Source: Paralvinella palmiformis (taxonomy: Eukaryota; Annelida; Polychaeta; Terebellida; Alvinellidae). Taken from it: 64,000 nt of DNA. Position numbers and translations under genes: made by a program. Below, one piece after another: positions 36,001 to 47,926 of the stretch. The notes beneath the pieces are model-generated. The model did no database searches. It saw only the letters and a list, made by a program, of their open reading frames with translations, and was not told the origin of the DNA. The DNA lies in the NCBI GenBank assembly GCA_025642065.1, contig JAODUP010000427.1, positions 22,501-86,500 on the forward strand, in the 5' to 3' direction. The first letter of the stretch is position 1. Each line of letters starts with the position of its first letter.

Positions 36001-37832
36001 TGCAGTGAAATGTGTTTTCTCATGGCCAGTGGTTCGAATGGTAACTGTCTTCGAACCAACAAAATCCATAGTTCTATTTGACAGCAAGTAAAAAATCACA
36101 GGCATCTCATCCATATTCCCAATCTGGGATAGCAGATATGAATATTTTAGTTTCTGGTGTTTCACAAAGAATTGGAAGGAAGTAATTTTCTCTTCACAAT
36201 CAGCAGGATGATGATGATTGGTGTTTTACAGCCACTTTTGTGCACATGGTAGGCTAAATGGGCCGAGCGACCTCCAAAGATAATGAAGCGAAGTCAAAGA
36301 TGAAACAACCTTCAGATATGCCCACGCTGAGATTCGAACATGCGATGGAGTGATCTGTGGTCCAACACGCTACCGCTAGACCATGGAGGCACCCTCACGA
36401 TCAGCAGGAAGGTGTTGGCAGGTTTTGGTTTTCTGGCAGAGTACCAGTTTATTATGGTGTATGAAATGTGTGCACACCACCCAGCTAATGCAAGGAATGA
36501 TTGATTGTTGATCATCTGTTTTGCTTTCATTCTGATAGCACCATGGGTAACAACATAACCTTGTCTGGCTTTGAAAGACAACAGTGAAAACACACCTAAT
36601 AAATTTGTTTATTGTTCATATTTTATTATTAAGGTTGAAAAACAATATTAATTAATTTTTCCCTAAATTATGCCAAATATACCATCCCTTTTAGTCTCAC
36701 CGAGGTATAAGATGCACTTGATTTTGGTATAAAAAGTGCAAATTATACAGGAGTATATACAGTAGATGAGTAACACCTATATCCAAGATTATCTGATGGA
36801 ATTTACTGACAAATAAACCAAACTGTCACGGTACATTTCAACATATGTCACAATTTCTATATAACTATGGTCAATGTGAAAAATTCCCAGTGAAATACAT
36901 CAGACGTTCATTCTGTGCCTGGTCAGTGTACAACACCATACGTACACAATACATAGTCATCATACAGATTGACATATACAGCGTAACTGCGTATGTTTAT
37001 CAATTCCATTTGGTCAATTCCAATTCTACACCAAATTTATTAATTCCAATTCGAATTCCAAATTTATCAGTTCCAATTCCATTTTTTTTAAATAAGCAAT
37101 TCCAATTCTGGAAGTGCTAATCAATTACATAATTGAATTGACCCCATGTCTGCTGTGGGTTTTTCTGGAATAGTCCAAGCTGTTCAGGACACCCAGTGGA
37201 ACTTTGAGCACAGAGCGAAGCATCTTCAGCTGATTTCTGGTCTTGTTTGCAGCCTGTAGCTTTGTGTGCATCCTTCAAATAGATCAGTAGCTGAAGTCGA
37301 CCAGTGCACATGTGAAACGAGATTCCTGACTTTTGTGATAACATTATTCATTTGAGCAGCTTGCTCAAGACCATGCTTCACCATAAGTTGGAGCGTGTGA
37401 GCAAAGCACAGACTTTGATGTACCTACTCTGAGTGAGTGCCTACTCCAATCACTGATTGGAGTAGGGACTCTGAGAACCTACTTGGAATACCTACTCTGA
37501 GTAGGATTTTCATGGAAGAAATATTTCTGAATTAAAAAATTAAATGGTAAATTAATTTCTGGATTTATTGTTTTTGTAGCAAACTTCAATTCCAATTCAA
37601 TTTTTTTTTTAAATAAGTAATTCCAAAATTGCCCATCAATTATAATTCTGGAATTGACCCCATGTCTGATGTTAAAATAAATAATATCATCTATTGGTCT
37701 CACTTTTTAATAGTTTTTGCAGCTTTGGGTGAGTGAGGACTTTGAGGATGAGCTCTTTTAGACACTGTTATCTTGTCGCTGTGTTTATATATGCCAACTG
37801 ATTAATGAAAGGACAGATTCTTGTAATTATAG

Positions 37833-37864
<32 letters not shown>

Positions 37865-38243
37865 CATATACCAATAAAAAACTGAACACAAATTCTGTGT
37901 CTCTTTACATATGCAAAACAGGTTCATTTTAAAGTGACCTGATTTAATTGCAACTTTTGAGTTATGATCAAATGCAAAGCACAGGATTATATATTACTTA
38001 AGCTGTGCTTCAGATTTTACTTACCAGGAAAAAGTCTTTATTATGTTTAGCCCAAAACTCCTGATTCCAAGCATGTGTTTCTTCTCGTAATTGTCTATAT
38101 CTCTTCTCAGTTGGCGATTCATTTTCGGAGATATGAAGTTTGATCGGACGTAGGTTCGAGTCCGGATCTGGGGGTCCTATCCAATCATCATTTTCAGAAG
38201 AGTTTGGAGCTTTGACTGGCTTTATTCTCACCTTGTTCATCAA
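32923..38243 (-). CDS. COA8: COA8, cytochrome c oxidase assembly factor 8 (3 solid exons)
   Basis: On the - strand the exons are 38243-38025, 33991-33843 and 33004-32923, joined in phases 0 and 2, giving about 149 residues to TGA. COA8 (APOPT1) is a mitochondrial protein needed for assembly or protection of cytochrome c oxidase, and its loss in humans causes COX deficiency (established knowledge). Diagnostic blocks are [39 protein letters not shown], the FI(K/H) helix after the first junction, [13 protein letters not shown], and EWYKKN after the second junction. The mitochondrial targeting part is expected in an exon further right; see the candidate at 43690-43764. The C-terminus is short, basic and ends KWR. 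The gene faces TMED10 tail to tail, about 5 kb apart. Confidence 0.92.
33843..33991 (-). CDS. COA8: COA8 penultimate exon
   Basis: 149 bp. Starts with [13 protein letters not shown] after TTTGCAG and ends at AATAG|GTTAGT, phase 2. Contains the conserved [16 protein letters not shown] and HKQYNR. Confidence 0.92.
34290..34480 (+). repeat. LINE-like 3' end
   Basis: Reads [11 protein letters not shown] on the + strand, then a short 3' UTR ending GGTGCTATATAAATATTATC and an ATT tail. This is the pattern of a CR1-like LINE 3' end, of a different subfamily from the three copies at 18, 26 and 53 kb. Confidence 0.55.
35690..36600 (-). pseudogene. pogo-type transposase remnant, split by a SINE
   Basis: From the right: an N-terminal DNA-binding part ([10 protein letters not shown], where the family has FKAS-GWC-RF), then after the SINE a catalytic part with [49 protein letters not shown] and KTMPREKF, and further left, out of frame, pieces matching the NTDIAVIP and LQPLDV region. 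The first catalytic aspartate (NMDE) is present. Frameshifts and the SINE make it inactive. Confidence 0.88.
36207..36393 (-). repeat. tRNA-derived SINE, family 1, inserted in pogo element
   Basis: Nearly full-length reverse copy with ATC tail at the left and GGTGCCTCCATGGTCTAGCG head at the right. It is flanked by CAATCAGCAGGA and CGATCAGCAGGA, a target-site duplication with one change. Confidence 0.88.
36995..37672. repeat. Dispersed AT-rich GGAATTG repeat, copy 3, flanking hAT sequence
   Basis: Two blocks of the AT-rich family (36995-37155 and 37430-37672) each end in GAATTGACCCCATGTCTG and flank a segment coding for part of a hAT transposase. The arrangement suggests the repeat family represents the ends of a hAT element. 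Confidence 0.6.
37150..37410 (-). pseudogene. hAT-family transposase fragment
   Basis: On the - strand about 70 residues are open: [20 protein letters not shown], then [18 protein letters not shown] and DLFEGC. The C-x-AHTLQL-x-V-x-x-GL block and following K-x-R-x-L-V helix are typical of ZBED/hAT transposases. A stop follows after RPEIS. Confidence 0.75.
37832..37862. repeat. (TA)n microsatellite
   Basis: About 15 TA units in the COA8 intron. Confidence 0.95.
38025..38243 (-). CDS. COA8: COA8 exon with the DWIGPP core
   Basis: 219 bp, phase 0 at both ends. Acceptor TTTATTCAG before 38243, donor CTG|GTAAGT. Begins [13 protein letters not shown] and contains [34 protein letters not shown] and [15 protein letters not shown]. 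The second codon is ATG and could act as a start if no upstream exon exists, but this would remove the targeting sequence. Confidence 0.93.
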
Positions 38244-38610
38244 CTGAATAAAAACCGACATCCATTACTAGCTGTAAGGGTTGGCACATTTTTAAACAAA
38301 GCAGTGGGATAATATGTTTTCTAAATATAGAGACAAAGGATATTGGGCATGGAATGTAACGATAACCAGGAAAATATTCCATGTTAACAAACACTGACAA
38401 CAACTATACAGTGATAAATGACATTATAATGACTGTTTTGTTACACAACACTTTCAAGGTAATACAACACTGTCAATCAAATATCCCCATCAACTACGAA
38501 GAGGGTCTGGTATGTCTAATTGTGCATGGATACTCCTAGCATTGGGATGTGGTCTGTATCATTGGCTATGTATTACAGTGAAGCATTGCGTGATCCGATT
38601 ATAATGTAGC

Positions 38611-38661
38611 AGATAGACTTTATATTGACTATAATCATTATAGTCGATACAAAATCTATCT
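38611..38661. repeat. Near-perfect inverted repeat, 25-bp arms
   Basis: The arms AGATAGACTTTATATTGACT... and its complement match in 22 of 25 bases, with a 1-base spacer. All three differences are transitions. It may be the core of a small palindromic MITE. It lies upstream of the COA8 DWIGPP exon. Confidence 0.75.
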
Positions 38662-39920
38662 ATAGTATAATGTGACACTTATTTGGAGGATGACTATAGC
38701 TAATATCATCATTTACGTGTACTCTCTTGATATCCTTTGGGAGTTTCTTCCCAAATGCCCCATTTCTATGGGGCAGAAATATATTTCTCCCATTTTTCCC
38801 CTCTGGTAGGGGAGAGGGATACCTTTTTCCTGGAGAGAAAAGTAAACCCGGATACCCTGGAGTATAAACAAACCACTCATTCAGATATTAAACAAATTAA
38901 TTTTCAATATCATCTAGTTATGATATAGTCAAATATATTAACTCCACTTTTTGTGGAAAATATTTTTAAAGAATTACATTACAAGAATAATCTATTATTA
39001 TTATCCTGCAAAGGCAAAAGTAATTAGAGCAAATGGCAATCAGTATGTATATAAAATGGACCAAATAACCAATGTGTAAATAAAGTTGAGTGGGACTAGT
39101 CCAGTTCGCAGATTAGTGACATTGTACTGTATAATTTAGGATTGGCGCAACATAATTGCTGTGGTACAACACATACTATAATTTCAGTGTTATGGATTGT
39201 TATATGGTGCTGTCACCTACGATTTTGGGTCATACATAATCACTAAATCAGTCTGACGGAGTTCCTCAAACTAAATTTACTCTTTGGTATTTTAAAAGTG
39301 ACAATTCTCCCCAATTACCTGAAATATAATCTATCTGTCACACCAATAACACCGGCTCCATTGTGCTATTACACATAGAGACAAATAAAAGGTCAACTAC
39401 CACGCCAGTTAAATTAGTAGCTACAGATCAGCACAGAGGAACAAGATGAACAGTTTTAGGTTATTAGCTTAGTTGTAAAGTGTCAATTCACTTTGTCTGT
39501 CATGGGTGGCTTCTCTTTCTTTGTCACCACACCACAGTAGGATTTTCTGAAGTTTGGAGATAATGCACGACATGTGGATGGCTTCTGATTGTTCTTTCAC
39601 CTGCAGATCAGTTTGTACCCATTAACTACATGGTAATTGCCCGGATTCTCCCATATTTGTATCACTGTTTCTACAATAGCTCTCTATCACTGGTAGAGTC
39701 AAAATACCTATTTAACCCATACAAACCTAACCCTGATTGTCAGGCAATATTTTTTTCATTCTTGAAGGCTCATTTATGTGTTTCCATAGTTTTGTGAATC
39801 TGTAAAGCTGTTAAGTAGAACACAACTGAAAAGAAGTCAGGTCGTCTTATCCCTGTGATGTAACAAATGAAAATGACGTCTAAAATCGTTTAGTATTTTT
39901 CCGTAGCCAGCCAGAGAACT

Positions 39921-40874
39921 ACCGTATATACTCGTGTATAAGTCAACCTGGCAGGTAAGTCAAGGTCAATTTTTGACCCTGTAATTCTTTCCTCAGGAAT
40001 ATGCTCACAATATAAGTTGAGGTCAAGTATTGGCTTAAAATCCCTCAAAATCTGAATCATTGTGGTCTTTCGCGAAAAAGTTGTCCCAGTCATTCAAACT
40101 CATGGTGTCAGCAAGTGCATTGTGAATATCAATTTCTTCACCAGCAGTGACACAGAGAGAGAGAGGGATGGACACACACACAGAGATTTCGCTTTGATGT
40201 TAAAACTAATATAAATAAAAAAATTGTCACACCAAACACCTTGATTATAGACTCCCTTCAACTGGCAAGTGTTATTAATAAATTGTTTCACAGCAAGTGG
40301 CAGTAAGGTTTGCAATGTGAACAGTGATTTTTATATTATCGCTAATCATCTGGTACTGGTAGTTAACAACCCGTGACTATCAAGTATTATATTACATACA
40401 GACTGGCATGTTTGTGAGATCCAAATAACAGTTTGGTGAAAATGTATCTTAATTTATTGACTAAGACTAGCAGGCAGAGATGTGGCGATTTTGATCCAAC
40501 TATCACTCACACAAACACGCCTGATTGTAAGTTCAACTGGCAAGTGTTATTAATTCATTGTTTCACAGCACATCTGGAGGCACTGGTAGTTAACAGCGCC
40601 TGACTATCAAGACTGGCATGTTTGTGAGATCCAAATAACAGTAAAAATTAGTTGTTATTTATTGAATAATAATGGATTAGTAAGCAGGGATGTGACAATT
40701 TTATTCCGACTCTGGCTCTTATTGGGTTGAATTCTATAGTATTGTGTGTCAAGGATGGCCGAAAACATCTTTCCTTCAGCTGATAGGAAATATGACTGGC
40801 GTATAAGTTGAGGTGTTTCTGGGAACTCCATTTTCACTACCCAAAAAATCAACTAATACGCGAGTATATACAGT
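39921..40874. mobile_element. Second pogo-like element, non-autonomous
   Basis: The left end CCGTATATACTCGTGTATAA and right end GCGAGTATATACAG are inverted repeats bounded by TA, like the element at 35.4-36.8 kb. No transposase can be read inside. It holds an internal duplication: GACTGGCATGTTTGTGAGAT and its neighbours occur near 40402 and 40611, and CAACTGGCAAGTGTTATTAA near 40259 and 40532. Confidence 0.75.
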
Positions 40875-42510
40875 AAGCTTGATTAGCAGTATCATTTATG
40901 TAGTTGGTGCCTGGGAGCTGGTCTTTGATTGTCAGGTTATTTCTTTGCAAGTCAGTATAGGTATATAACTCTTGGATTCAAACCCTAATCTAGACGTTTT
41001 CATATCAGTACTATAGCAAAAGCTTTATGGAATTCTTATTTCATTTTACTAATGCACGCCAGATTATTGTAATATGTGTACTTCTCCATGACTGACATGA
41101 TCATATTTGTGCATGCAATCTTTGTACATTATCAAACTATGTCTGGCTAAGTACACTTATTTAATGCAAGAATTATTTAGATTATAATTATTAGTTAAAT
41201 ATTTCATTAACTGCATAGTTTGATAATGAGCTGAAACTAATAAATAAATGGAAGGATTCTGCATGTATGGAATTTGCATGTACACTTATTTTTACCAGAT
41301 CTAAAAAGGTTTCTGGCTTCTGAAATCAGCAAATTATCTTTTACACACACATTATTGTTTAATTGTCCAGTTTTACAGTAGAAGTAGTAAATAAAATTAG
41401 ATTTAGTGATAAAATTCATTGCTGTTCTTCTGGAGAAGCAAGCATAAATCCTATCTGGCTGCTGGTGAATTAACAACCATTTTAATGATGCTTCTGTGGC
41501 TGCTGTATAAATGAAACCTGCCTTTGACTTCGTAAGTTCAGTTATGATCACTTCTGAAAGACTGAGCTGCTTTGAACATCAAAACAACAGGCAAACAGCA
41601 TAGTAATAAAACAGATATATAGATTTATGTCAAAACCATTCCCACATTTGACATTGTCATTGCTGAGTTAATCATAATGGTGTCAGGTATCTGGGGGCAC
41701 TCCAATATAAGTAAGTATTACTCAACAGTCACAGATAAGGAGATATATTGATTTGAAATAACAATTGAACAGACTATTCAAAGTTACAAGTAACAAATGA
41801 CTATATTTAGATCTAGTCTAGACTCAGTCAGTGACTGACTGACTGAGTGAGTCTCCGAGTATCAGTGTCAGATTTCTGCATGAAGTGCACATATAGCTAT
41901 ATATACCACGGAACTTGTTACATATCCAACATTTCTCATCCAGAAGTGTTGTGCTCGGATCAGAAAACATGGACTTGGCCTATACATTACAAGAAGATAT
42001 TTATCGTTAGCGTTAAGAACATAGTATCACGTCTACTGTTGTTCCTTCATATCGTATTCGGCCCATGACCATATCGTCCGTACGTAACGATAATTCGGAA
42101 CCTTGTCATGTCGGCTTTGCACATGTCGTCCATATTATGACGTTCCTGGAATATTGTTCAATTTGACCATATTGGCTTATGCAATTCATAACGTTAATGG
42201 TGATGTTTATCACGTATGACCTAACTCAAAGAAAAACATGGTAATCTTTATTTTTTAAATTATTTATTTATAGTATTAAAGGGAAATGTATGCCAAGGAA
42301 ATACTGTAATTAATATCTGAATTGTATGCAGTGCTTAATAAATAGGTGATTTATGCTAATATCAAGTATAGGACTTCTGTTACATTTAAATGGTGCTTTT
42401 CATAAGATATATTTATATCCAAGTACAACAAAATTAATTTTTGATTAGTATGTGGTTTAAATTATAATGCCATAACGATTATTAATGTCGCATTTTATCT
42501 AAATTATAAC

Positions 42511-42512
<2 letters not shown>

Positions 42513-42549
<37 letters not shown>
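42513..42549. repeat. (TA)n microsatellite
   Basis: About 18 TA units between COA8 exon 2 and its candidate first exon. Confidence 0.95.
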
Positions 42550-42550
<1 letters not shown>

Positions 42551-43689
42551 AGGTACCAAAGGTGAAGGTGCATGAGTAAAAAAAATCTTATTCAAATCAC
42601 TAATATATGGTGTTTCTTAAAAAATTCACTATGCCTAGATTTATTTTGTGAATTTAAATTCTAAAATACTTATTGAAATCATCTAAGCATGCATAGGTTT
42701 AGATTTGGGTGAAGATATAATGATACAGCACCCATTTCACAAATGACCAGTGTGGAGCAAGCATATCAACCCCCCACCCCCATCTCCAGTCATCCACCCA
42801 ATACACGTATAACTTATACCTTGCACTGTTTTTCCTTCATATATGTAATGACAATACAGTATCTATTCCCAGCTATTTGACTGAAATTCTTCTTCTACAT
42901 CTTTATCATTATTACATGAAAGTTTTAACTTGCTCGCTTTATTTTGAACAAAATAGAATGGATTCAGTTTTAATCTAGTTAGAGAAATAATTTGAAATAT
43001 TGTACATTATTTTATTGCCACTTTTGCATGCACACATACATGATTAGCTAAATGGATGAAGCACTTTACAAACATAATGAGATGAAAGTGGTGAAACATT
43101 CTTGATTCAATCATAGCGAGAATCCAATTTAACTATATTTACTCTGCTTGTAAAGGTATATGTTGTGACTATAGTTCAACTGCATGTACACCACAGTTCT
43201 TCAGTAATAAGCAGGTATTATTGTGATATTGCACACAAGCCTAAGTAATCTATCATGTCCAACATTGTATTCATTTTATGGTTGATTCAGCCAATGAGAA
43301 TGGAATCCCAAAACTTCTCACATTCTAATAACATAATCATGCAGTTACTCCTGGGGATGTAGTTAGTATCATATTGCACTATAGAGCTCCGGATCCTAGG
43401 ATGGAATCCCCATTTAAGGCGAATTTAAAATGTCATCCAGTAATACTGTAGAGCAATAAAAAATTAAATGTCAAAAATATGTTTAAAATAAATTAACAAT
43501 ATTTAAATAGATGTTGTTTTGAATTAATAATTTACTTTTATAATAAGAAATTTATCCAGTCAGAGTTAACTATATGATCAAAGAAATATTTTCTGTGATT
43601 AGCATTTGGAGAATAAAACACTTGCCAGGCACAAACAATCTTTTTTTATTTAATACAAAAGAAAACGAAGCTGTCACCAACAGACATAC

Positions 43690-43764
43690 AGTGGCGCCAT
43701 CTAGGGACATTTGAGAGAAACATCGTTTGACAGAAGTGTCCTTGACCTTGCTCATCTGCACCAT
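43690..43764 (-). CDS. Candidate COA8 first exon
   Basis: On the - strand ATG at 43764 opens 25 codons (MVQMSKVKDTSVKRCFSQMS, then LDGAT) and reaches ACT|GTATGT in phase 0, which is the phase the solid 38243 exon needs. The peptide is basic and partly amphipathic, as a mitochondrial targeting start would be. No homology supports it, and the intron would be 5.4 kb. It is a guess from phase, charge and position. Confidence 0.3.
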
Positions 43765-44811
43765 AACGCAAGTAAGTGACAGAAATCTGATAATATTTAT
43801 TGAGTTTACCCGTCATCCGTCGCACATGCAGGTATGTTATTGCGATTCTTGACGCATAACTACACGTTGTACTGGTTGCTAAGCACGACATAAATATTGC
43901 CCTCGTTATTTTTGCAACAGCAGAAAATGTGATCGGCGTGAATGAGTGATCATCGTATGTTGAATCAATGCTGCTCTGGAGTCTAGTCTAGAATCTAGTT
44001 GTCCGCTTAGGAGCTTATGCTTAGCCATCCACACCCGACGAACTACCCTGTTCCAGAGTCAGTCAATCAAGCTCGTTCCGTGTGCTATTTACTATCAAGT
44101 GTGCCTCCTCGTCGGGACCGTATCGCTTCAACCTCGTGACATTGCGTAAATTATCGGCCAATGTCTACATCTTAATTTTGAAAGTAAATTGTTTAGCGTC
44201 TATTACTGGCACCCATTTTGTAGGTGTGAAAGAGGGGGCAGTGGTTCTGAACAGACCTAATTCTAGGGGATGCCTGTGCCCTTGGATTGGTATGGGAGGA
44301 TGCTGCCTTATTGTATCCGTAGGATACAATTTGTGACCAATTGTCGATTGTTTCGTATCTTTTATAAATGAAACACGGACAACAAGCCCGTTTTAATCAT
44401 TGGTAAACAAAACCGTAGTAAGTATCCCATGTTGATGTCTGATGGCATCATCTGGAACCACCCCCGTCGGTTAAGTCTGGTGACTGTTACACTGTCTTGA
44501 CTCATCTAACTGGATCAATATTGTTAACTATCAATACTATAAACCGATTTTTATGAGAGAACAGCAGTGTGGATAAATGGAAGGCAGCGGCTATGCTATT
44601 TTTAGCAGTTGTTGTTGATATTAATGTTAGAATGTTTTACAAACAGCATGATAATATGAGGCTCATAGGAAAAATATCGCATCTGTCTTGTTCAACGTGA
44701 GTGAGTGAAATGTTTTACTGCCTCTTTTTATTATAACTGATCCAGATTGTTCTCTGTGAAGATGGTATTTGACTAGTTCTGTTGTTTTACTTGTCTTCTT
44801 TTGATAATGTT

Positions 44812-45005
44812 TAGGGTGGTGAAGTTGGTAGTGCACTGCACTACAAACCTTCGGGTCACGGGAATGAACGTTAGGGTTTGCCCGTGTCTGCGGAATATTT
44901 CATCTGTCAGTAAAGGACCTTGGCCTTGTTGTCATTCTGGTAGGGACTAGCCCCTGAACACAGTGTCCCAGGTGCGATGATTAGCCGAACTAAACCAAGC
45001 AATCA
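44812..45005 (+). repeat. SINE-like repeat, family 4, copy 1
   Basis: A tRNA-like head (GGTGGTGAAGTTGGTAGTGC, with a B-box-like GGGTCACGGGAATGAACG), a TTTCATCTGTCAG motif and a tail with CCCAGGTGCGATGATTAGCC. A related copy is at 51428-51605. Confidence 0.5.
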
Positions 45006-45928
45006 TTCATCTTTCAGGATTTTCCCACTTTTAACTAATTGATGTGATTAACTGGCTTAGTGTATAAGCTCTTCTATAACGATTAACGAGGGGATCTACC
45101 CAAACACACAACATTTTTGTATATTTTGCTAACAACGTAATTGAATCTCGTCGGAGAAGTCGCCATTTGGAACCGTGTGATGATTTATAAAAGTCCCATT
45201 AAATAAAAATAAAACAAAAATAGCATAAACTGTATGTTGTTATCCCTCTGCCACTGCTAGAAGAGCAAACATTGCCATTATCAGACATGGATGTGCCATG
45301 GATGTTTGTGTTTTACGATGGTCTCTTTCGTGGATGCTTAAATGCGCATTAAGGATAATTTAAAAGCGAAGTAATGACGCCACTTATCATATACCTCGCG
45401 GTGTGTCTCAGGTTTTGGTGACGCAATTTACGTCGCTATGTATGATAAATTTGGCCGATGTCTGTATTCGGATAATGGACTTCGTGGCATGACCTCGTAT
45501 CGGCAGCAGTTGCCCGTGAAATAGTCGCCGGAATATGAAAGTTTTCCATTGAAGACACGGTATCTCTAATTTGGTCACTGTTTCTACTGAAGTGATTATG
45601 CTCTAATTTATGATGGCCTTGAGCAAGAACCCCCAGAAGAATGCAGCTCGTCAAAGACGAAAACAATATCTGGTAAATCTTGCCGAAGATAATTAGTCGG
45701 AGGCTGGGGGCGATGTGACTGGCATATAAATGTGGACGAATTGTTTTATTCTGCACATTATTCCACAAAACAGAGGGTGATAAATGGTGACATTAGTTGA
45801 TAGTAAAGGACAGTGGGAGAGGGAACATGTCATAGATGTGGCATCTACTGGGAAGCATTGTCAGGTGGGAGCTTTCGTCAGCCGCTGCCAATAAATAGGA
45901 TTAATTTTTCACTGTTTAATAAGGTTGG

Positions 45929-45929
<1 letters not shown>

Positions 45930-45966
<37 letters not shown>

Positions 45967-45972
45967 AAAAGT

Positions 45973-46041
<69 letters not shown>
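45930..46041. repeat. (GT)n-(GA)n-(GT)n compound microsatellite
   Basis: Short GT run, GA run, then more than 30 GT units to about 46041. Confidence 0.96.
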
Positions 46042-46044
<3 letters not shown>

Positions 46045-46195
46045 CAGTCATTCATATGCATCATCAATTGTTGGTGGTAGGGAAGTAGGCAATGTCACAT
46101 TCCATGTTTCGATGTGAAAATTTCCATCTCTGGATTCAGTGTTCTGATGAATAGTTCAGAGGTTGTGCCAGTGCCTTTTCACCCACGCACGTACG

Positions 46196-46240
<45 letters not shown>
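46196..46240. repeat. (CA)n microsatellite
   Basis: About 21 CA units. Together with the GT array 155 bp to its left it forms an inverted pair able to fold into a hairpin. Confidence 0.95.
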
Positions 46241-46244
<4 letters not shown>

Positions 46245-46495
46245 ACACTATCCTGAAGTTCCTAATGAAGGGACTGTCATATTGACTTTAGTCGTTATTT
46301 CCTTGGTGACAAGCTACATTTATTACGTATCTCAATGGCCTGCCACCTCAATTTCCTGTTTTTATATGGAGTGGGTGTGACTATATTCTGACATGTAACA
46401 GACAGCGATAAACCCAGAAGGAAGATGCTAGTGTAGAGGATTTCCTAATTACTGGTTCTAGCAACTTACGTGACCTCCAAATACTCATTGAAGTG

Positions 46496-46527
46496 TGTGT
46501 GTGCGTGTGTGTGTGTGTGTGCGTGTG
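46496..46527. repeat. (GT)n microsatellite
   Basis: GT array interrupted by GC. Confidence 0.9.
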
Positions 46528-46807
46528 TTGCTGATTTATCAGCCTAACAATAGTGTCTTAGTCATTAAGAATTCTTGAGGTTATAACAACGAATACAATT
46601 TAGTGGAGAAGAAAGCATTTTAAACCTTATATGTGGCTGATTTACTCCAATATTTGAAGTGGTGTCCAGCGAATTATGACAAGACAATACATCCCCATAT
46701 TTATTCTTATTTTATATTATATATTTAGTTATGTTGAGTATAACATTGTTGTATGTCCATAAATTATAACAAAACAAATACAATTTTATTTTTACGTTCT
46801 GGGAATT

Positions 46808-46810
<3 letters not shown>

Positions 46811-46845
<35 letters not shown>

Positions 46846-46940
46846 AAGCATTAGTTTAATTGGCTTTATGAATAATTAATATTGCTAATTCCTCAGGTGT
46901 TTAGAGAGGTCCCTCTCTCTCTCTCTCTCTCTCTCTGTAT
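46811..46940. repeat. (TA)n and (CT)n microsatellites
   Basis: TA array at 46811-46840 and CT array at 46912-46936, separated by AT-rich unique sequence. Confidence 0.92.
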
Positions 46941-47880
46941 ATGTATGTGTATGTGTGTGGGGGGCATTTTGGCACAACTTAAAAAAAACAGATGCTCCGG
47001 TAGTTGTTGATCTTATTGCAAACACTGTGATGATGTAAATGCTTTACTGGATAATATACGACACGGGTTAGTGATCTGCTACACTGTTCGGTGTTTAATT
47101 AAAGGCTAAATTACTGTTGGACTCACGAAGGCTAAAAGTGGCACATTTAGCCTAAGAGCTAGGGATCGTCACGTCGTGTATGGCCAAACAACTGCGGGGA
47201 ACATGTGAAGCGAATACACATCGAGCTTCCCGTTTATGCGCGACTTTAAGACGTGTCAACGTACTACGACGTAGTTCCTATTTGTATAAAGAAGCGCTAA
47301 TGAATACGATATTGGACGGCGGAGATGTGCTAACACGCTCGCGAACACCCCCTTCCGGACCGGTTACGAGTTATTAAGGGTTATTGTCCTTGTCGGCGTC
47401 CCCCGAGCTGCTCCCATAACGGATGTTGCCTGTGAGCGAATGCCTCGTATTTTGTGTCCCGTTTTACGACTGGATAAAAGGATTATGGTTGCGTTTAGAA
47501 TTTCGTCATCGAGATTTAATGCCCGCCGTACACGGTCCGCCCCGCTCTTAGCGTCGACATCGTCTCGAAACGGCGACGCTATTCGTACTCGTTCGAACGT
47601 CGTTCCATTATTAACGTAACGATCCGTCCGTCCCGGGCCGATTCGGTCGAGTTAAGGCTGCGCGCGCTGACCGAGTATCTCAAGTTATCCCTGATGTGTC
47701 CCTTAGATAGGGGATGGGGCTCGCTCGCTGGCTCGCAGGGGATGGCGGCGTTTTCGGAAACAGTATCACCAAATGGCATCGGTTCGGCCGGGAATACGGC
47801 AGACGATAATTGTTTATTGTGTGGTTCGGTGTTTACTAATGATAGCCAGCCAGCTCGAACCACCGGGGAAATTAACCGCA

Positions 47881-47926
47881 GTCGGCCCGCTCTCTAAGGC
47901 TTATTAGGCCTGGAGAGCGGGCCGAC
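47881..47926. other. GC-rich perfect hairpin, 14-bp stem
   Basis: GTCGGCCCGCTCTC at 47881-47894 and its exact complement at 47913-47926, with an 18-base AT-richer loop. It lies in the CpG-rich unique block. No terminator role applies in an animal genome. It may be a structured transcript element or a small palindromic insertion. Confidence 0.6.

Larger units (their letters stand above)
35428..36768 (-). mobile_element. pogo/Tigger-type DNA transposon with nested SINE
   Basis: The ends are inverted repeats: TACTGTACATACTCGC at the left and GGAGTATATACAGTA at the right, each bounded by TA as in pogo elements. The inside codes on the - strand for a broken DDE transposase. A family 1 SINE is inserted at 36207-36393. 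The element lies in the COA8 intron, in the same orientation as the gene. Confidence 0.85.

Noticed and set aside
41237..41551. - strand frame of 104 codons as a COA8 exon or separate gene
   Set aside because: No mitochondrial or COA8-like features, no matching splice sites, and typical AT-rich chance composition.
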